Part shown: positions 53,060-64,000 of the stretch, piece by piece
Layout: each line of letters starts with the position of its first letter
How positions within the stretch are numbered: position 1 is the stretch's first letter
NCBI GenBank assembly: GCA_947396885.1
Contig: OX377205.1
Coordinates: forward strand, 53,056,676 to 53,120,675
Length of the DNA: 64,000 nucleotides
Reading direction: 5' to 3'
Source: Heligmosomoides polygyrus polygyrus
Taxonomy: Eukaryota > Nematoda > Chromadorea > Rhabditida > Heligmosomidae
Translations under genes and position numbers: made by a program
The notes under the pieces: generated by a model
The model's database searches: none
What the model was told of the DNA's origin: nothing
What the model saw: only the letters and a program-made list of their open reading frames with translations

Positions 53060-56000
53060 GTGTGATCGATCTTCATTTGTGCAAATACTGCTATCTTATT
53101 CTTCCATTCATAATTTATTACTGTCCTTTCTTAGCCAGCAGCCTTCTCCTCATCACCTACAGCAATAGCGCTTCCGATAGTCTATTCTGTCCCGGTTCGT
53201 TCCGTAGTTCTGATCTTCGTTTACTTCGTTCCCGGTTTCAGTGGTCTCCTCTCCTTCCCGTTGTTCGCACCTACACGTACTCTTTCGACCTTCCGAATCT
53301 CCTGCTAGGATGTTGGTGTCTCTTTGATCACGAACTGTTTAACTATTATTGTCGTGCGATTTCTTCTTATCCCATTCCTGTGGTATGTGGTATTCCTCAG
53401 TGTGAGACAGCTAATCATGAATCCAGCTTGGGTGGCGCGTCGGCACGCCCTCTTCTGGAGGTGTTGTCTAGCGACCTTACACTTCCGGAGACATCCCTGC
53501 CGACGCGACCGTCAGACAGTGGCAGCGGCTCTCAACGCTCGCCTTTGGAGTCCTGTTGCTCTTCGGTGTCGCCATCATCTTGATTCTTCCGCCAAGCTTT
53601 GTGCAGATGTTTCGCATGCGTATTGATTGTTGTTTGAACGTTTTGTGTGTTACATGTGATATAAATCTGCTATGCTGCACACGACACCAGTCTGCTGAAC
53701 AGTCCTTCAAGTTTCCACAGAGAGAGTTCTGCGTGGTCTTCGACTTCTGGGACCTGAACAGATCCAGGTGACACCGAACAAGCAGAGCAGACTTCCTGTC
53801 GAGTGTTATGTACAAACAATTGCTGCGACGCACCTGGTGGTGTGCTTGGCATTCCCTCCTTCGAGAATGGTTGCGCAGTGTTCGCCCTCCACATGCAAGA
53901 TAAGTGCAGCCCTTAAGAACGTTGTCCGTGGAAGAACCAAAAAGGGATTCAGTGAAGAATGCCGTTGAGTCTTCCAGCTTCTCCAGGCAGCTCCGCCAGC
54001 AGACGTTGAGCTGTGTCATTCTATTGAGGCAGGATGGCTCGCCGTGGCCTAGCATAGCCCTGTTCGGGAAGAGCTATTCCTTTGAAATGCTTGCCAGCCC
54101 CATTCTTACCATGTGGCTAATTTCATTCTCCCGTCACTGCTGCAAAAATTCGATGCCTTTCATTCTCCTGTTGCTACTTCAAAAATTCGATCCTTTCACA
54201 TAAGCACTCAAAATTACTCCTCGGATGCTTTTCGTGAAAAAGAAATCCTATGCAGATTTCTCCCATTGCGCACCCAATTAAGGCTTGAGTGGGAATAACG
54301 TGGTTGTGAGCAGGGGTGTGCGTAAATGAAATTTGAAATTTCGTAAATCGTACACTGTAAATTGCAAGAGTCACCGGACGTGTAGTGCAGTAACTAAATT
54401 AACTGAATAACTAAATTTCGTGAGGCTTTTTTAATTAATGTTAATCAGATGTGATTCAATATTTGTTTATTTATCATGCTGTTTTCAGCTCACTCTGAAC
54501 AGTTTTCCTACCAAAGTGTTTTCCTTTTTCTCGCCTTCTTGCTAGTAAGACACCTTTCAAATCAAACTTTACATGTTTCTTGAAAGTCGAAAAAACTATA
54601 AATTCAAAAACTTAACTTAAGCCTATGCGTGATATCTCAACAAAAAGCCTGCCTCGTTTGAATATCCATTAAATTCCAAATTTACTACCAATTTTTCGCT
54701 CGGCCTAGAATTTAGCAGAAGCGAAAACGAAAAATTTGCTGGCAACACTAAAAATTGAAAAAAAAATCGTTTCACTACTGTATAATGCGGCGAAAACTGA
54801 AATTCATGATTCACCAAGGTTCACCTCCATCTGACGGTGACTGGCTCCTCGGCTTCCACCACAAAGGCTCCGAAGAAGGCGAAACCGTCGAAGCGTAAGC
54901 CGAATGAAGTGTTGTAACAATCTCGGTGCTCAGCTTCAGGAACCAACAGTTCAACACGATGCATCATGCCGAGATTCATGGAAGGTCGGACATGGAGTTG
55001 ACGAATAACTTTCTTGGGGCATCTTCAGTTTGGCATCTTCATAGACAGACAATTTTTATTTAGAATGTGTCCAGCTTGGTTTGAAAGTAATCCTGCTTCA
55101 GTTATGAGTTGGGAGGAACATGGTTGGAGTTAAAACTGGTCCAGCTTGAGTTTGCAGGAGTCCGTTTTAAACGCAGCAAGTGGAGGCGGTGTATAGATAG
55201 CTGCAGGAAGGTTCAATGAAATATCAGGTACCGAGCAGTAACCACAGCGCGATACTCAAATTCAGAAGCTCTGCTAATTGTAGAGAGATTGCAAAGAAGA
55301 CGTTTCTTAACTTTAAAAGTGCTCTCGGTTCTGAACCATCGATCGACAACCTCATTGCGGTAATCGAAACCTGCTTAGAGCGCAGCTTTTCTATGCAAGT
55401 TTGCCTGCATTTTTCCAATACTAAAAACTAAAATATGGAATTAGTATTTAATGATTCTCTGCACTCACTCCGGCTACTTTTCATTTCTTTTCTTTTCTTT
55501 CGCCAGTTCTGTAACGAGCGTTTGCTCTCCGAGAGACAGCAGCAGCAAGTGAATCAGGGTAAATGCAACCGCCTCAATCAAACCGCTGAAAAAGGAGAAC
55601 AAAAGTGCTAGAACCAGTCAGACCTTTTCTTGAAATTTTCGCTTTGACCGCACTTTGCACCACCCTATGAAGTGTAATGTAAACTGATAGAAACACCAGT
55701 GGCTTATGCTTTCCACATAAATGTAGCAACTTCCTAGACTCTGCTTCCAATAACGAATGATACTCGATAGTGGATTTCCGCCAATTCTATTCATGCAGGA
55801 TTAGAATGAATCTATTACAAACAAATTCACTGGGCGATATTCCCAAATAGGACGTGGGCCAAAGAATTCTCGTCCCGCTTTCTTAAAGAAACTGCCTTCA
55901 GTGTCTCTCTGTGGGCTGGAGTGGAACGACCTTCGACTGTAGGAATGCGATCTGCCTTACTAGCTCTCGGCCGGAAACCGAGGAACCCAGTCTCCTAGAG

Positions 56001-56416
56001 AGGAGATTATTTTTAATGATGTATTGCACTTGTTTCTCCTCTTGAGTTTTGTCCGGTTCCAAACGTCATCCCTTACAATGTCAGAGAAATGGTAAATTTG
56101 GTTGAGCGAAGAGATAAGTAGTGTTCGAGAACCCTGCACACAGGACGGTGTCTCAGAGTAACACAGTAGAGATCAAAAACAACTCTAAAAGGAAGTAGCA
56201 ATGCGCTATAAGAGGAAACCATTGGAGTTGTCCCATCTTTGTAACCCGGTAAACATAAATTTGGGCCCCAGTTGGTTGTTGATCGAAGACCACATTTACG
56301 AAAATTTACGATTTACGACCCGAAATATCGTAAATCTTAAATCGTAAAAAAAAAATTCGGCAAAAATAGCCGTAAGTTGTAAAATCGTAAATCGTAAATC
56401 GTAATATCGCACACTC
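53060..56416. other. 3' flank of sem-4 and unassigned sequence
   Basis: Pyrimidine-rich DNA to 53.6 kb is probably sem-4 3' UTR; no clean AATAAA is seen, only a gatataaat near 53658. 54.3-54.45 and 56.29-56.41 kb carry repeats of the form (g)taaatcgtaaatcgtaa beside a ggggtgtgcg-like string, a pattern also seen at 56.88 and 61.75 kb. 54867 shares a string with 32580. No gene recognised. Confidence 0.4.
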
Positions 56417-56602
56417 TTGGGGCCGGATTCATAAACGACTTACGCAACTTTAACGGAGAATTGTAAGCTTATCAAGCGATATGGTCAGCGATAAGCCGCG
56501 TTATCTGAGGTTTTAACGCGGCTTATCGCTCACCATATCGCTTGATAAGCTTACAGTTCTCCGTTAAAGTTACGTAAGTCGTTGATGAATTCCACCGCTG
56601 GT
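56417..56602. mobile_element. Inverted-repeat element (MITE), copy 2
   Basis: Two arms of about 80 bases pair over almost their whole length (e.g. ccatatcgcttgataagc against its complement), meeting near 56505. The ends (ggggccggattcataaacg) match the family of the element at 1812-1970. No coding capacity. Confidence 0.7.
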
Positions 56603-57121
56603 TGTGAACATGTCAGTACACCTCGAAGTCCTCTATAAATTCAGTGATAGCCGCTCATGATAAGCCTAAAGGGGAGCTACCGACTGACATGAGAATGGCT
56701 TCTAAGTAATAGCTTATCATTAACTGGAGACCAACTTGACTGTGTGGTGAAAATCTTAGTTAACAAAAAACTGCATGGAACAACTCAACATTTAGGCGCA
56801 CAGATAAGAAGAAATGTGCTTTTCTGTCTTTCGCACGCAAGGCTAGTGCCCACGAAGTGGTATCTATACTCCACATCAGGGGTGCACACAAAATTCTGTC
56901 CGCTAATTTTTTAACGAATTTCTTTAATGGAAAAGTTTCGTGAAATTTCCGGCAAATCGTTAAATTTCGTTAACAAATACAGTTAGCTGCAAACTATTAT
57001 TCCAAGTGAAAAAATCAAGGAAACCCACTCGTCTAAGCTTAGAGAGGTCGACAGCTTAAGTTCAGGCAGTGCAAAGCAGCAGCACAAACAGAAAAATAAA
57101 CAGGCCTTCAACAACAAATAC
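56603..57121. other. No gene; contains a gttaaatttcgttaa-type repeat
   Basis: 56.87-56.99 kb (caggggtgcacacaaa then repeated cgttaaatttcgttaac) is another instance of the low-complexity repeat noted at 54.3, 56.3 and 61.75 kb. Confidence 0.4.
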
Positions 57122-58372
57122 TAGGTTGAGTCATAAGTTTTGCAACAGAATTTGCCTTCCAGCAAAAATAAGATTATATCACAAAAGGAAATGATTGACT
57201 TAAACGAAAAAATTGCCGTTATTCTTAATGAGTTTCTTCCGCTTTTCATGAACTGAGTGGATTACATCTCCGTAGAATTTGGTCGGTTTCGACCTGAAAA
57301 AGTCGTGCACCACCGCCGTGACCTCATCGACTTCGGCGAAGCGCCTACCATGAAGGAAGTGATCCATCGACCGAAGCAGATGGCAGTCAGACGGCGCAAT
57401 GTCCGGGGTATATGGTGCTGGCTTGACTTTGGTCGAGCCCAATTCCTAGGTTTTTTTTTCAGCGTCTGAAGTGCCGAGAGCGGTCTGCTGTTGTTTTGGT
57501 GGATGAAACATTGCCTTGTATCGACTTCTTTCTCCACTAGTATTTGCTGGTAGTAGACGAGTTGCTGGCAAAGCGAGCGTCGAAGATGGTTTGACTACAT
57601 GGAGCAGCTCCCGGTGCCCTGGACCACTGCGCATCCACCAAACGCAGAGCAGGACCTTCTTTCGGTGGAGCTCCGGTTTTGACCTCAGAACCCCCACCTC
57701 GTGCGTTTCAGCTATTGCTTTCCGGCTTTGCGGTTGCAGTGAAGCATCCCCTTTTCATTGCTGGCAAGGGCTCGATCCAGGCCTCCTTGAACCGGTGCCG
57801 GAGCTCTCGGCAGTCGGAAGCACAGCGATTTACTTGGGTTTCCGTCAAAGTATGAGGCACTGACGGAGGCGATTTTGGCGATCTTCCAATCTACTGCAGC
57901 TGAAGAGCGGTGGTTCATTGGGAGTTGTGGGGATCAGCGGGCCGTGCTAGTGTGGCTTGCGAAGAATTCCACTTGATGGATTTCGGCAGGCGCCCTTTGT
58001 TCACAGCAGTTGATCTTCCCTTTGTTGCCCTTCTGAGCGGAAGGGAACTGCTGATACTATCTTCAATAATTTATTCGGTTAGGAGTGAACATGCCGGTGA
58101 CACGAAATGTACCTGAATGTGCATGACCTCCGTCGCTGGGTTGCTCCCGAGTTTGAACTAATTGAAAATGAAATCGTACACTTTTTCACTTTGAGTGATC
58201 ATTGTTCTAGTAAATAAAACTTTTCAAAAACGCAAGGAAAATTAACGATTCATAACTCAAAATGATCGCTAGGAAGCTAGTTTCCAAAGGAAATATAATA
58301 CTTCAGCAGGTTTAATTTGAATTCCAGAAAAAAACAGAAATGTTGCAAAATTTTTGGCTCAACCAAATATTA
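57122..58372 (-). mobile_element. Mariner C, full-length but decayed
   Basis: Ends aggttgagtcataagttttg (57122) and the complement of ..caaaatttttggctcaacca (58372) match at about 22 of 25 positions. The minus strand reads, in shifting frames, LHCNRKAGKQ, then RKKVLLCVWWMRSGPGHREL, then FIHQNNSRPLSALQTLKKK (second Asp now Asn), then APYTPDIAPSDCHLLRSMDH (third Asp kept). At least two frameshifts and the Asn change make it dead. Confidence 0.82.
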
Positions 58373-58780
58373 TCTACAGTGTGCGAAATAGGAATAAGCA
58401 TGCAATTCTCATTTGAGATGATCACTGACAAGGCATCTTAAAATGTGCGATCAGGCAGGTAGTTCTCTTTCTCAGTTCTATGCCTGTCTGTTCTACGAAC
58501 ATATGCAATCTCGATGCGGGCATCAGCCCACTAAGTACAGAAAGAATCACCACCTATATATAAAAGGGTTTGTCCGTCGAGTGATCTAACCTGAGTGAGA
58601 TACGCCGCATCACCTACAGCGTTGGCGAAATTTGCTATTGAACGTGGGATGGTGCTGCAGCAGGGGAAGCGTAGCCCTTTACTACTTAACACAACAGCAC
58701 CTATGTGCGTTTCTGAGCGCCCAGATTTAGAAGCCGACTTCGTGCCATTAGCTTGAAAAGACCACTAAAAGGGGAAGAAT
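58373..58780. other. No gene recognised
   Basis: Plain sequence between mariner C and the purine-rich tract; nothing recognised. Confidence 0.35.
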
Positions 58781-59640
58781 GGAAGGGGGACTTCGAGGGT
58801 GGAGAACCGATAGCGACCAGGAGGGAGCGACGTGGAGCAGGCATTGGGATTGGGGGGGGGGGGGGGGAGGATCGATAGTGGGAACAACGAAGCAGGCAGA
58901 AGGTGGCACCAAGAAAGATTTAGGCAATAAGGAGGGACCGGTAGGGTGTTACCAATAAGGGGGGGGGCAATAAGGAGGATCCATTGCCAGTAAGAGAGCC
59001 AGATTTAGAAGATGTGACACCGATGTCGCGCAATGGGTGTTCGCTCGCCATTGTCGGGTCGTGAGCGTGGGAGAGCTACTTAATTGGGGTAGAGCAGTAA
59101 GGAGGATCCCGAGGGGGATCTATCTGGAAGATGGGACCTGGAGGCGAAACCAGGACGAGGAACCAACAAGAAGGGAGCCGTAAGGGAATTCATACGAGGA
59201 ACAAGGAATCTGCTATATGCACAGCCTCTTCATGCTCGACACACGGCGACCTCTGTGCTTCTGGTGGATTCGGTAGACGGGTCTCCTAAGTTTCTGGATC
59301 CAGAAGACAGGCCGCTTTCGTCGCGCAACAAGCGTCGTGTCACCAACCTCTGCCGTGAGCATGTGAGGACCACCAGGGTAGTGGTGCAGAAGGGCAGTAA
59401 GGGGGACCTCTAGGGTGGACCACGAGAGCGACCAGGAAGGAAAGGAACAACCTGAAGGAGAGGCCAGAAAGGGGAAGCCAGCAAGAACAGACAAGTAGGG
59501 GGTCAATAGTGGAAGCAAAGAAGTGGGACAGGAGTTGGGACCAGGAAGGTGGGGCACTAAAGAGGAGGAGGGAAGACCAGTAAAGGCGGACCAGCAATTA
59601 GATCAAGTAGGAAGAAACGAGTGAGGGGGAACCTGGCTTC
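58781..59640. repeat. Purine-rich tract with a G16 run
   Basis: The plus strand is strongly G+A biased for about 850 bases, with degenerate units such as ataaggagg, gaccagga and ggtaggg, a run of 16 G at 58852-58867 and a second G9 run near 58962. The bias opens long minus-strand frames with Leu/Pro/Ser-rich text (59213-59597) that are composition artefacts. The G runs could form quadruplexes. Confidence 0.6.
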
Positions 59641-61295
59641 GGAAGACATGTCAGCGATATCTGGAAACGCAAGCTGTTGAGCATGAGAACGGTTGCGGAG
59701 GAATAAGCTGAGGGATAGAAGTACTGTACAACACAAGCCAGTGACGTTACTGGCCGGTTTGATGGCGATAAGGTACGCACCAGGTCCTAGATGTTAGCGA
59801 ATTTCATGTTTTACAAAAACTACTTTCCATAGGTCAGTGATTCTGCAAAGTCACGCGAAACGCGCAAGTGCGAGACGCGCCATTAGGCGTGATGGAGCAC
59901 TTGTTAAGAAAAACACGATTAAAAGCCTGTCATTGGAATGTTAATACGTTCTCGAACTCACGATTTTCGGGTGCCTGGTTCTTGGGACCAATCCATTTTT
60001 TGCAGCGTGACACGACATCGTGTCACACGGTCCTACATGGCCGAAAAGATGTAACACGTCGTCAACGTGTTAACGTTCAGGAAAAGCAGCCATTCTAATT
60101 TTTGTTATTAGCGTTTTCTAAAATCGTTTAAAATATGTCCAGCGGCCGAAAACGTTCTCTCCGTCAGGACCGTTCCAGGTGGCGAGCAAAAGTATTCTGG
60201 GATAAGCAGTGTCGTGCCGCAGGGAGGACCTTCGCCCGTACATCGGTGGGGGCCGGGGTCCCCTCTACGGCCCGAGCTGTGGCATGTTGGATCCGCGGGT
60301 CGCGACCAGTGGGCTTGCGCTCCCACGCGGTTATTCCTATCCGATAGGCCCTTAGCGGATCTTGATTGCCGCGTGCCCTTTTTAAATGCGACCTTACATT
60401 CCTACATGATAGCGTCTTCTGTATGTTGACTTCCTCCGGAGGAATCCCCGTTGGTCGAAGCGTCCCCCGACCCCCGGCGATCCCTCCATTTGCGACGGTG
60501 ATATGACCTTTGACTTGACGCTGATAACTTGGCAGACCATCTCACGAGTTTAGATATTAGACCGTTTGAATTATGAGTTTATATTGGCTAATTAATCACG
60601 ACCGACATAACATTAACAAAATGTGAAGACGACCTAGATTACGAGTTACGGGCCAGGCTGCACCCAATCTACTGAGGGAATCAGGACCGCGACCCGCGGG
60701 GCTTACCTGGCCCAGGTCCTGTGGCTTGCGCCAAGTCAGGATCGACGAGGCCAGGCGGAGGCCCACGTTACCTGCAGAACGACGACGGCGGCGGATTCTC
60801 GGCTCACTGACGACGGCTGGCGGCTACCGACGATGATGACACTTGACGACCATAGCGACCAGGAAGATGTAACTCGACGGCGACGGAGTCGGAATCCAAT
60901 CGACGGATGGGACTCGCCCTCGAAAGCGACGGGCGATGGCGACGACGGAGCACGGCCGCTCAGCGGGAGCGACCGGGGACGACCACCGCTCAGCGGGAGC
61001 GGTGGTGGCAGGACTGGCGACCAAGCCGGTCAGAGACGACAGAGGCACGCACCCTCTTCTCTCTGCCGGCTTCTAGAAGCTTCGGCGCTGGCGACGTGTC
61101 GATCGACGCGTTTGACCAGGTTTGACCAGGTCGATCGACCGGCCCGGCCCAGCGACGGCGACCTGTGAAGACTGTCGGACGCGAGTCAGGACAAGCAGCG
61201 CGAAGTGAGGATAGGCATATATTACAAGGAGGTTAGACCTGTATCTATGTGGAATCGTTGACGTGCTTGTGGGCTCGACGAAGAAATTTCTAGCT
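59641..61295. other. Unassigned GC-rich block
   Basis: 60.13-61.2 kb is GC-rich and unlike the ATTA-studded blocks: it has inverted strings (atccgcgggtcgcgacc near 60291, gaccgcgacccgcgg near 60684), a twice-repeated self-complementary cgctcagcgggagcg (60957, 60988) and a plus frame of 111 codons rich in Arg/Gly/Asp (60833-61168). It may be the end of an unrecognised mobile element. I do not recognise the protein. Confidence 0.35.
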
Positions 61296-61302
61296 CCGAA
61301 AT

Positions 61303-61590
61303 GCATTAAAGGATAAGGATAAAGGAAGCATTGCTTAAACCCTTTTAGGATATGCCACGCATTCTGCTTCTACGAGATGTCGTGGAGGTGACCAAGAATG
61401 CGTACTTGGCCAAACTCAATGACTTACGGTGGCCAGCCGATGAAGAAGCCAGCGCTTCCCAGACAAGTCTGGTCAATTCATCGACCCGGGCAGAATGGAA
61501 AGTTTGGTTAGTCTAGGCGGGAAACCCGAACCAGGAACCTGGAATTGGGTGCACGCGACAGTCGGCACCTCCGACCGCGCTACACGCGCC
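61303..61590 (-). repeat. SINE family A, minus copy
   Basis: Full-length but diverged copy with a taaaggataaggataaagg left end and a tRNA-like head on the right (ccgaaccaggaacctgg; gcgctacacgcgcc). A 7-base direct repeat ccgaaat (61296-61302, 61591-61597) may be its target duplication. Confidence 0.7.
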
Positions 61591-61597
61591 CCGAAAT

Positions 61598-61930
61598 CCT
61601 CCTAAAAATTCCAAAAATTCAAAAAATTCATGAAAACGTTAAAATATTCTTGCTGATTTCAATATCTTTTTCAGGAACAGTCCTAATCGGGAGGATGAGA
61701 TCTGCGACATTAGAGAAGACTGAGGGGAAATGTGATAAACGTTAAAAATTCCGTTAAATTTCCAAAAATTTCCGTCAAGTCGTTAAGCCTGATTTTAAGG
61801 AAGAATGCCGTTAATTCGCTGAATTCGTTAAATCGTTAACCTTCAAATGTGCACCCCTGTTCCACCCATGGAAGTACAGTACCGAACATGTTCCTCCGTT
61901 CATTCGCTGGAAACCCCGGAAAGGTCAACA
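61598..61930. other. No gene; low-complexity gttaaat-type repeat
   Basis: 61.74-61.86 kb repeats cgttaaatttcc/gttaattcg-like strings and ends in atgtgcacccctg, the reverse of the ggggtgtgcg signature seen at 54.3 and 56.9 kb. Confidence 0.4.
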
Positions 61931-61932
61931 TA

Positions 61933-64000
61933 GGCCGCTTTGGAACGGTCCAAAGCGGCCCTTTTAAATAAATTTTTTAAAAATCAAGTACTTGCAAAAA
62001 GAAACATATATTTGAGCTCAGCAGCTCAAGCTATATCTTATGACCTATAGATCTCAGTAGAGCTGAACAATGCATATAGGCCCGACAACCTGTAGAGCGA
62101 TCGAGCGACAGCTTGAAGAGGGAGCATTAGGGGAGTTTTACCACAAATTTGCAGCCGCTCAGCTCAGGAATCTCTCTAAGACTGAGATGGACGATGACGT
62201 TTCGAAAATCGATATTTTCGAAATTGGCCAAGCTTGATACTATTCGAAAGAACTTCTCCTGCTCATTTCAATGGTGTTACTAAGAGTATCGAGAACTGTG
62301 ACCTGGGCGAATAAGAGCGCGGAGAACATTGACCGTTGTTGTGCTAAATAGGACGCAAGGGCGTGTTCGGAGGGCAGTAACTCTGTCGAGATCGGATCGA
62401 TCTGGCTGCTTGTAGATTTTATAGTCAGTGAAACGCTCTAATCATTCTCTAAAGAAAAGCGATAAAGCTTGTGAATGGACGAAGCAACAGCGGCGCGAAT
62501 ATGCAGGTGAGGCTTGCGTGACGCATTTTTTCGATTACAGTGGACCACTGCGAGAAGACGCGGCCAGCTATCCGCCTCAAAATTCCCATGCGAACAGAGC
62601 ACTTGGGATGCTTTGCGGTGACGGGCTCAGAACTTCTCAGCTGCCTGTAATCGGAAAAAATGCGTCACGCAAGCCTCACCTGCATATTCGCGCCGCTGTT
62701 ACTTCGTCCATTCACAAGCTTTATCGCTTTTCTTTAGAGAATAATTAGAGCGTTTCACTGGCTATAAAATCTACAAGCAGCCAGATCGATTCGATCTCGA
62801 CAGAGTTACTGCGCTCCGAACACGCCCTTGCGTCCTATTTGGCACAACAACGGTCGATGTTCTCCGCGCTCTTATTCGCCCAGATCACAGTTCTCGATAC
62901 TACTAGTAACAGTATTGAAATGAGCAGGAGAAGTTCTATCAAATGGTATCAAGCTTGGCCAATTTCGAAAACATCGATTTTCTATGACGTCATCGCCCGT
63001 CTGCGATGGCCTGGAGCGGTCTCGTCCTCGATACGAAATTGTCAAAAAACCGATGCTTCCTAAATCGACCAAAATTGATACCATTCGCTAGCGCTTTTTA
63101 CGCTGAACAGAGCAGTGCTATTGCGAGTGTAGAAACTCAAACCTGGGCTTGCGAGAACTTAAGAAACTCTAACCGCTATTATCCGCCACTCTAAATTGGC
63201 AGATGGGGCTAAGGCTAGTCAGGAGGCTAGAAAATTGTGAGCACGTCGTCGTAAAGTACATTAATTGTTCTGCACGCATAAGTGTTTGTAGGCCGTTAGG
63301 TCTTCGCGTCTTCCTGCAGAGGTCGACTGAAATCCGAAAAAATCGTGTCACACAAGGCTAACCTGCGTATTCGCGTCCCTGTAACTTTACCGAATCATAA
63401 GCTACACCGTTCCAGCTCAGCGTACTACTACAGCGTTCTATTGCCTACAAGACCCACAAGCTGCAGCCGAAGCGATTCGGACTTGACAGAGTTATTGCGC
63501 TCCGAACACGGTCGTGGGTGCAATTTGCAAGCGGTCGCTCCCACTCGACTGTTAGGTTCGGTCCTATATGCATTGCGCACGGCGCACTCCAAAGACTCGC
63601 TGGACAGTCTTAGAGCAATTCCTGCATAGGGCGGCCGCAAAGTTGTAATAAAACTCCTCAGACCTCACTCTACAAGCTGTCCCCCCACTCGATTCATAGG
63701 TTCGATCCTATATTCATTGTGCACGGCGCACTCCAAAGGCTTGTTGGACAGTCTTAGAAAACTTCCTGAGTTGAGCAGCTGCAAATTTGTGGTAAAACTC
63801 CCCAAACGCTCACTCTTCAAGCTGTCGCTCAATCGCTCTACAGGTTGTCGTGCCCACTTGATTGATTAACCCTCCTCGGACCTATATGCACTGTTCAACT
63901 CTACTGAGATCTATAGGTCATAAAACGGAACTTAAGCTGCTGATATCAGATATATGTTGCTTTTTACAAGTACCTGATTTAAAAAATTTATTTAAAAGGG
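61933..64000. mobile_element. Large foldback element (at least 2.07 kb), running off the window end
   Basis: The window's last ~235 bases (63765-64000) are the reverse complement of 61959-62190, down to the terminal cccttttaaataaatttttt. Inside, 62192-62540 and 62645-62996 form a second, very similar inverted pair around a 104-base loop. Between 63000 and 63530 a more diverged version of the same hairpin occurs, followed by about two and a half tandem units of ~155 bases (63530-63835). The left tip carries an 11-base stem ggccgctttgg / ccaaagcggcc (61933-61960). No coding capacity is recognised. Confidence 0.8.

Noticed and set aside
52900..53583. A 227-codon plus-strand open frame after sem-4 exon 16
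   Set aside because: It crosses exon 17 in the wrong frame and then pyrimidine-rich DNA that is more likely 3' UTR; the text has no known motif.
53477..54055. A 192-codon minus-strand open frame downstream of sem-4
   Set aside because: No recognisable domain, no splice evidence, and it overlaps the probable sem-4 3' UTR.
59213..59597. Leu/Pro/Ser-rich minus-strand open frames
   Set aside because: They are read from the purine-rich tract and reflect its strand bias.
1..64000. CRISPR arrays, operons of prokaryotic type, rRNA or spliced-leader RNA genes
   Set aside because: None found; the window is eukaryotic, and no regularly spaced repeats, rRNA blocks or SL RNA sequence were seen on reading.

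Overview
The window is nuclear DNA of a nematode, most likely a clade V (strongylid, hookworm-like) worm. Three things point there: short GT-AG introns of 50-100 bases between small GC-rich exons, a SALL/SEM-4 gene that follows the Caenorhabditis elegans SEM-4 layout almost domain by domain, and a repeat load of mariner, Tc1, RTE-type and tRNA-derived SINE sequences. The genus is inferred; I could not search.

Only two protein genes are supported, both on the plus strand. At 5.38-5.57 kb lie the last two exons of a ubiquilin (ubql-1 type), encoding the C-terminal UBA domain. From 26.32 to 53.06 kb lies a complete spalt-like zinc-finger gene (sem-4), which I rebuilt as 17 coding exons giving 769 residues with all splice phases consistent. 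Its first exon carries the SALL-family SRRKQ repressor motif and is separated from the rest by a 17.9 kb intron. The second exon carries a PIDLS motif of the CtBP-binding type. Four zinc-finger regions follow (eight fingers). From memory, ubql-1 and sem-4 are also neighbours in C. elegans (F15C11.2 and F15C11.1), so the pair looks like conserved microsynteny.

Layout: 1-5.3 kb, repeats and unassigned sequence. 5.4-5.6 kb, ubiquilin 3' end. 5.6-26.3 kb, a gene-poor stretch of alternating AT-rich sequence and CpG-rich blocks studded with ATTA/TTATGA cores, broken by a SINE and two Tc1-type elements; I read it as probable regulatory landscape of sem-4. 26.3-44.3 kb, sem-4 exon 1 and intron 1, with more CpG-rich blocks, an inverted SINE pair, a SINE lying inside another SINE, and a nest of two mariner elements and a SINE. 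44.3-53.1 kb, the main sem-4 exons; the 4 kb intron between exons 10 and 11 holds an antisense RTE-type retrotransposon with target duplication. 53-64 kb, no gene recognised: a MITE, a full-length decayed mariner, a purine-rich tract, an unassigned GC-rich block, a SINE, and a foldback element of at least 2 kb running into the end of the window.

The coding logic is that of a developmental transcription factor: N-terminal co-repressor motifs, then paired C2H2 fingers for DNA binding, surrounded by a large non-coding domain. Everything else that can be identified is mobile-element debris, some of it young enough to keep target-site duplications and nearly open frames.
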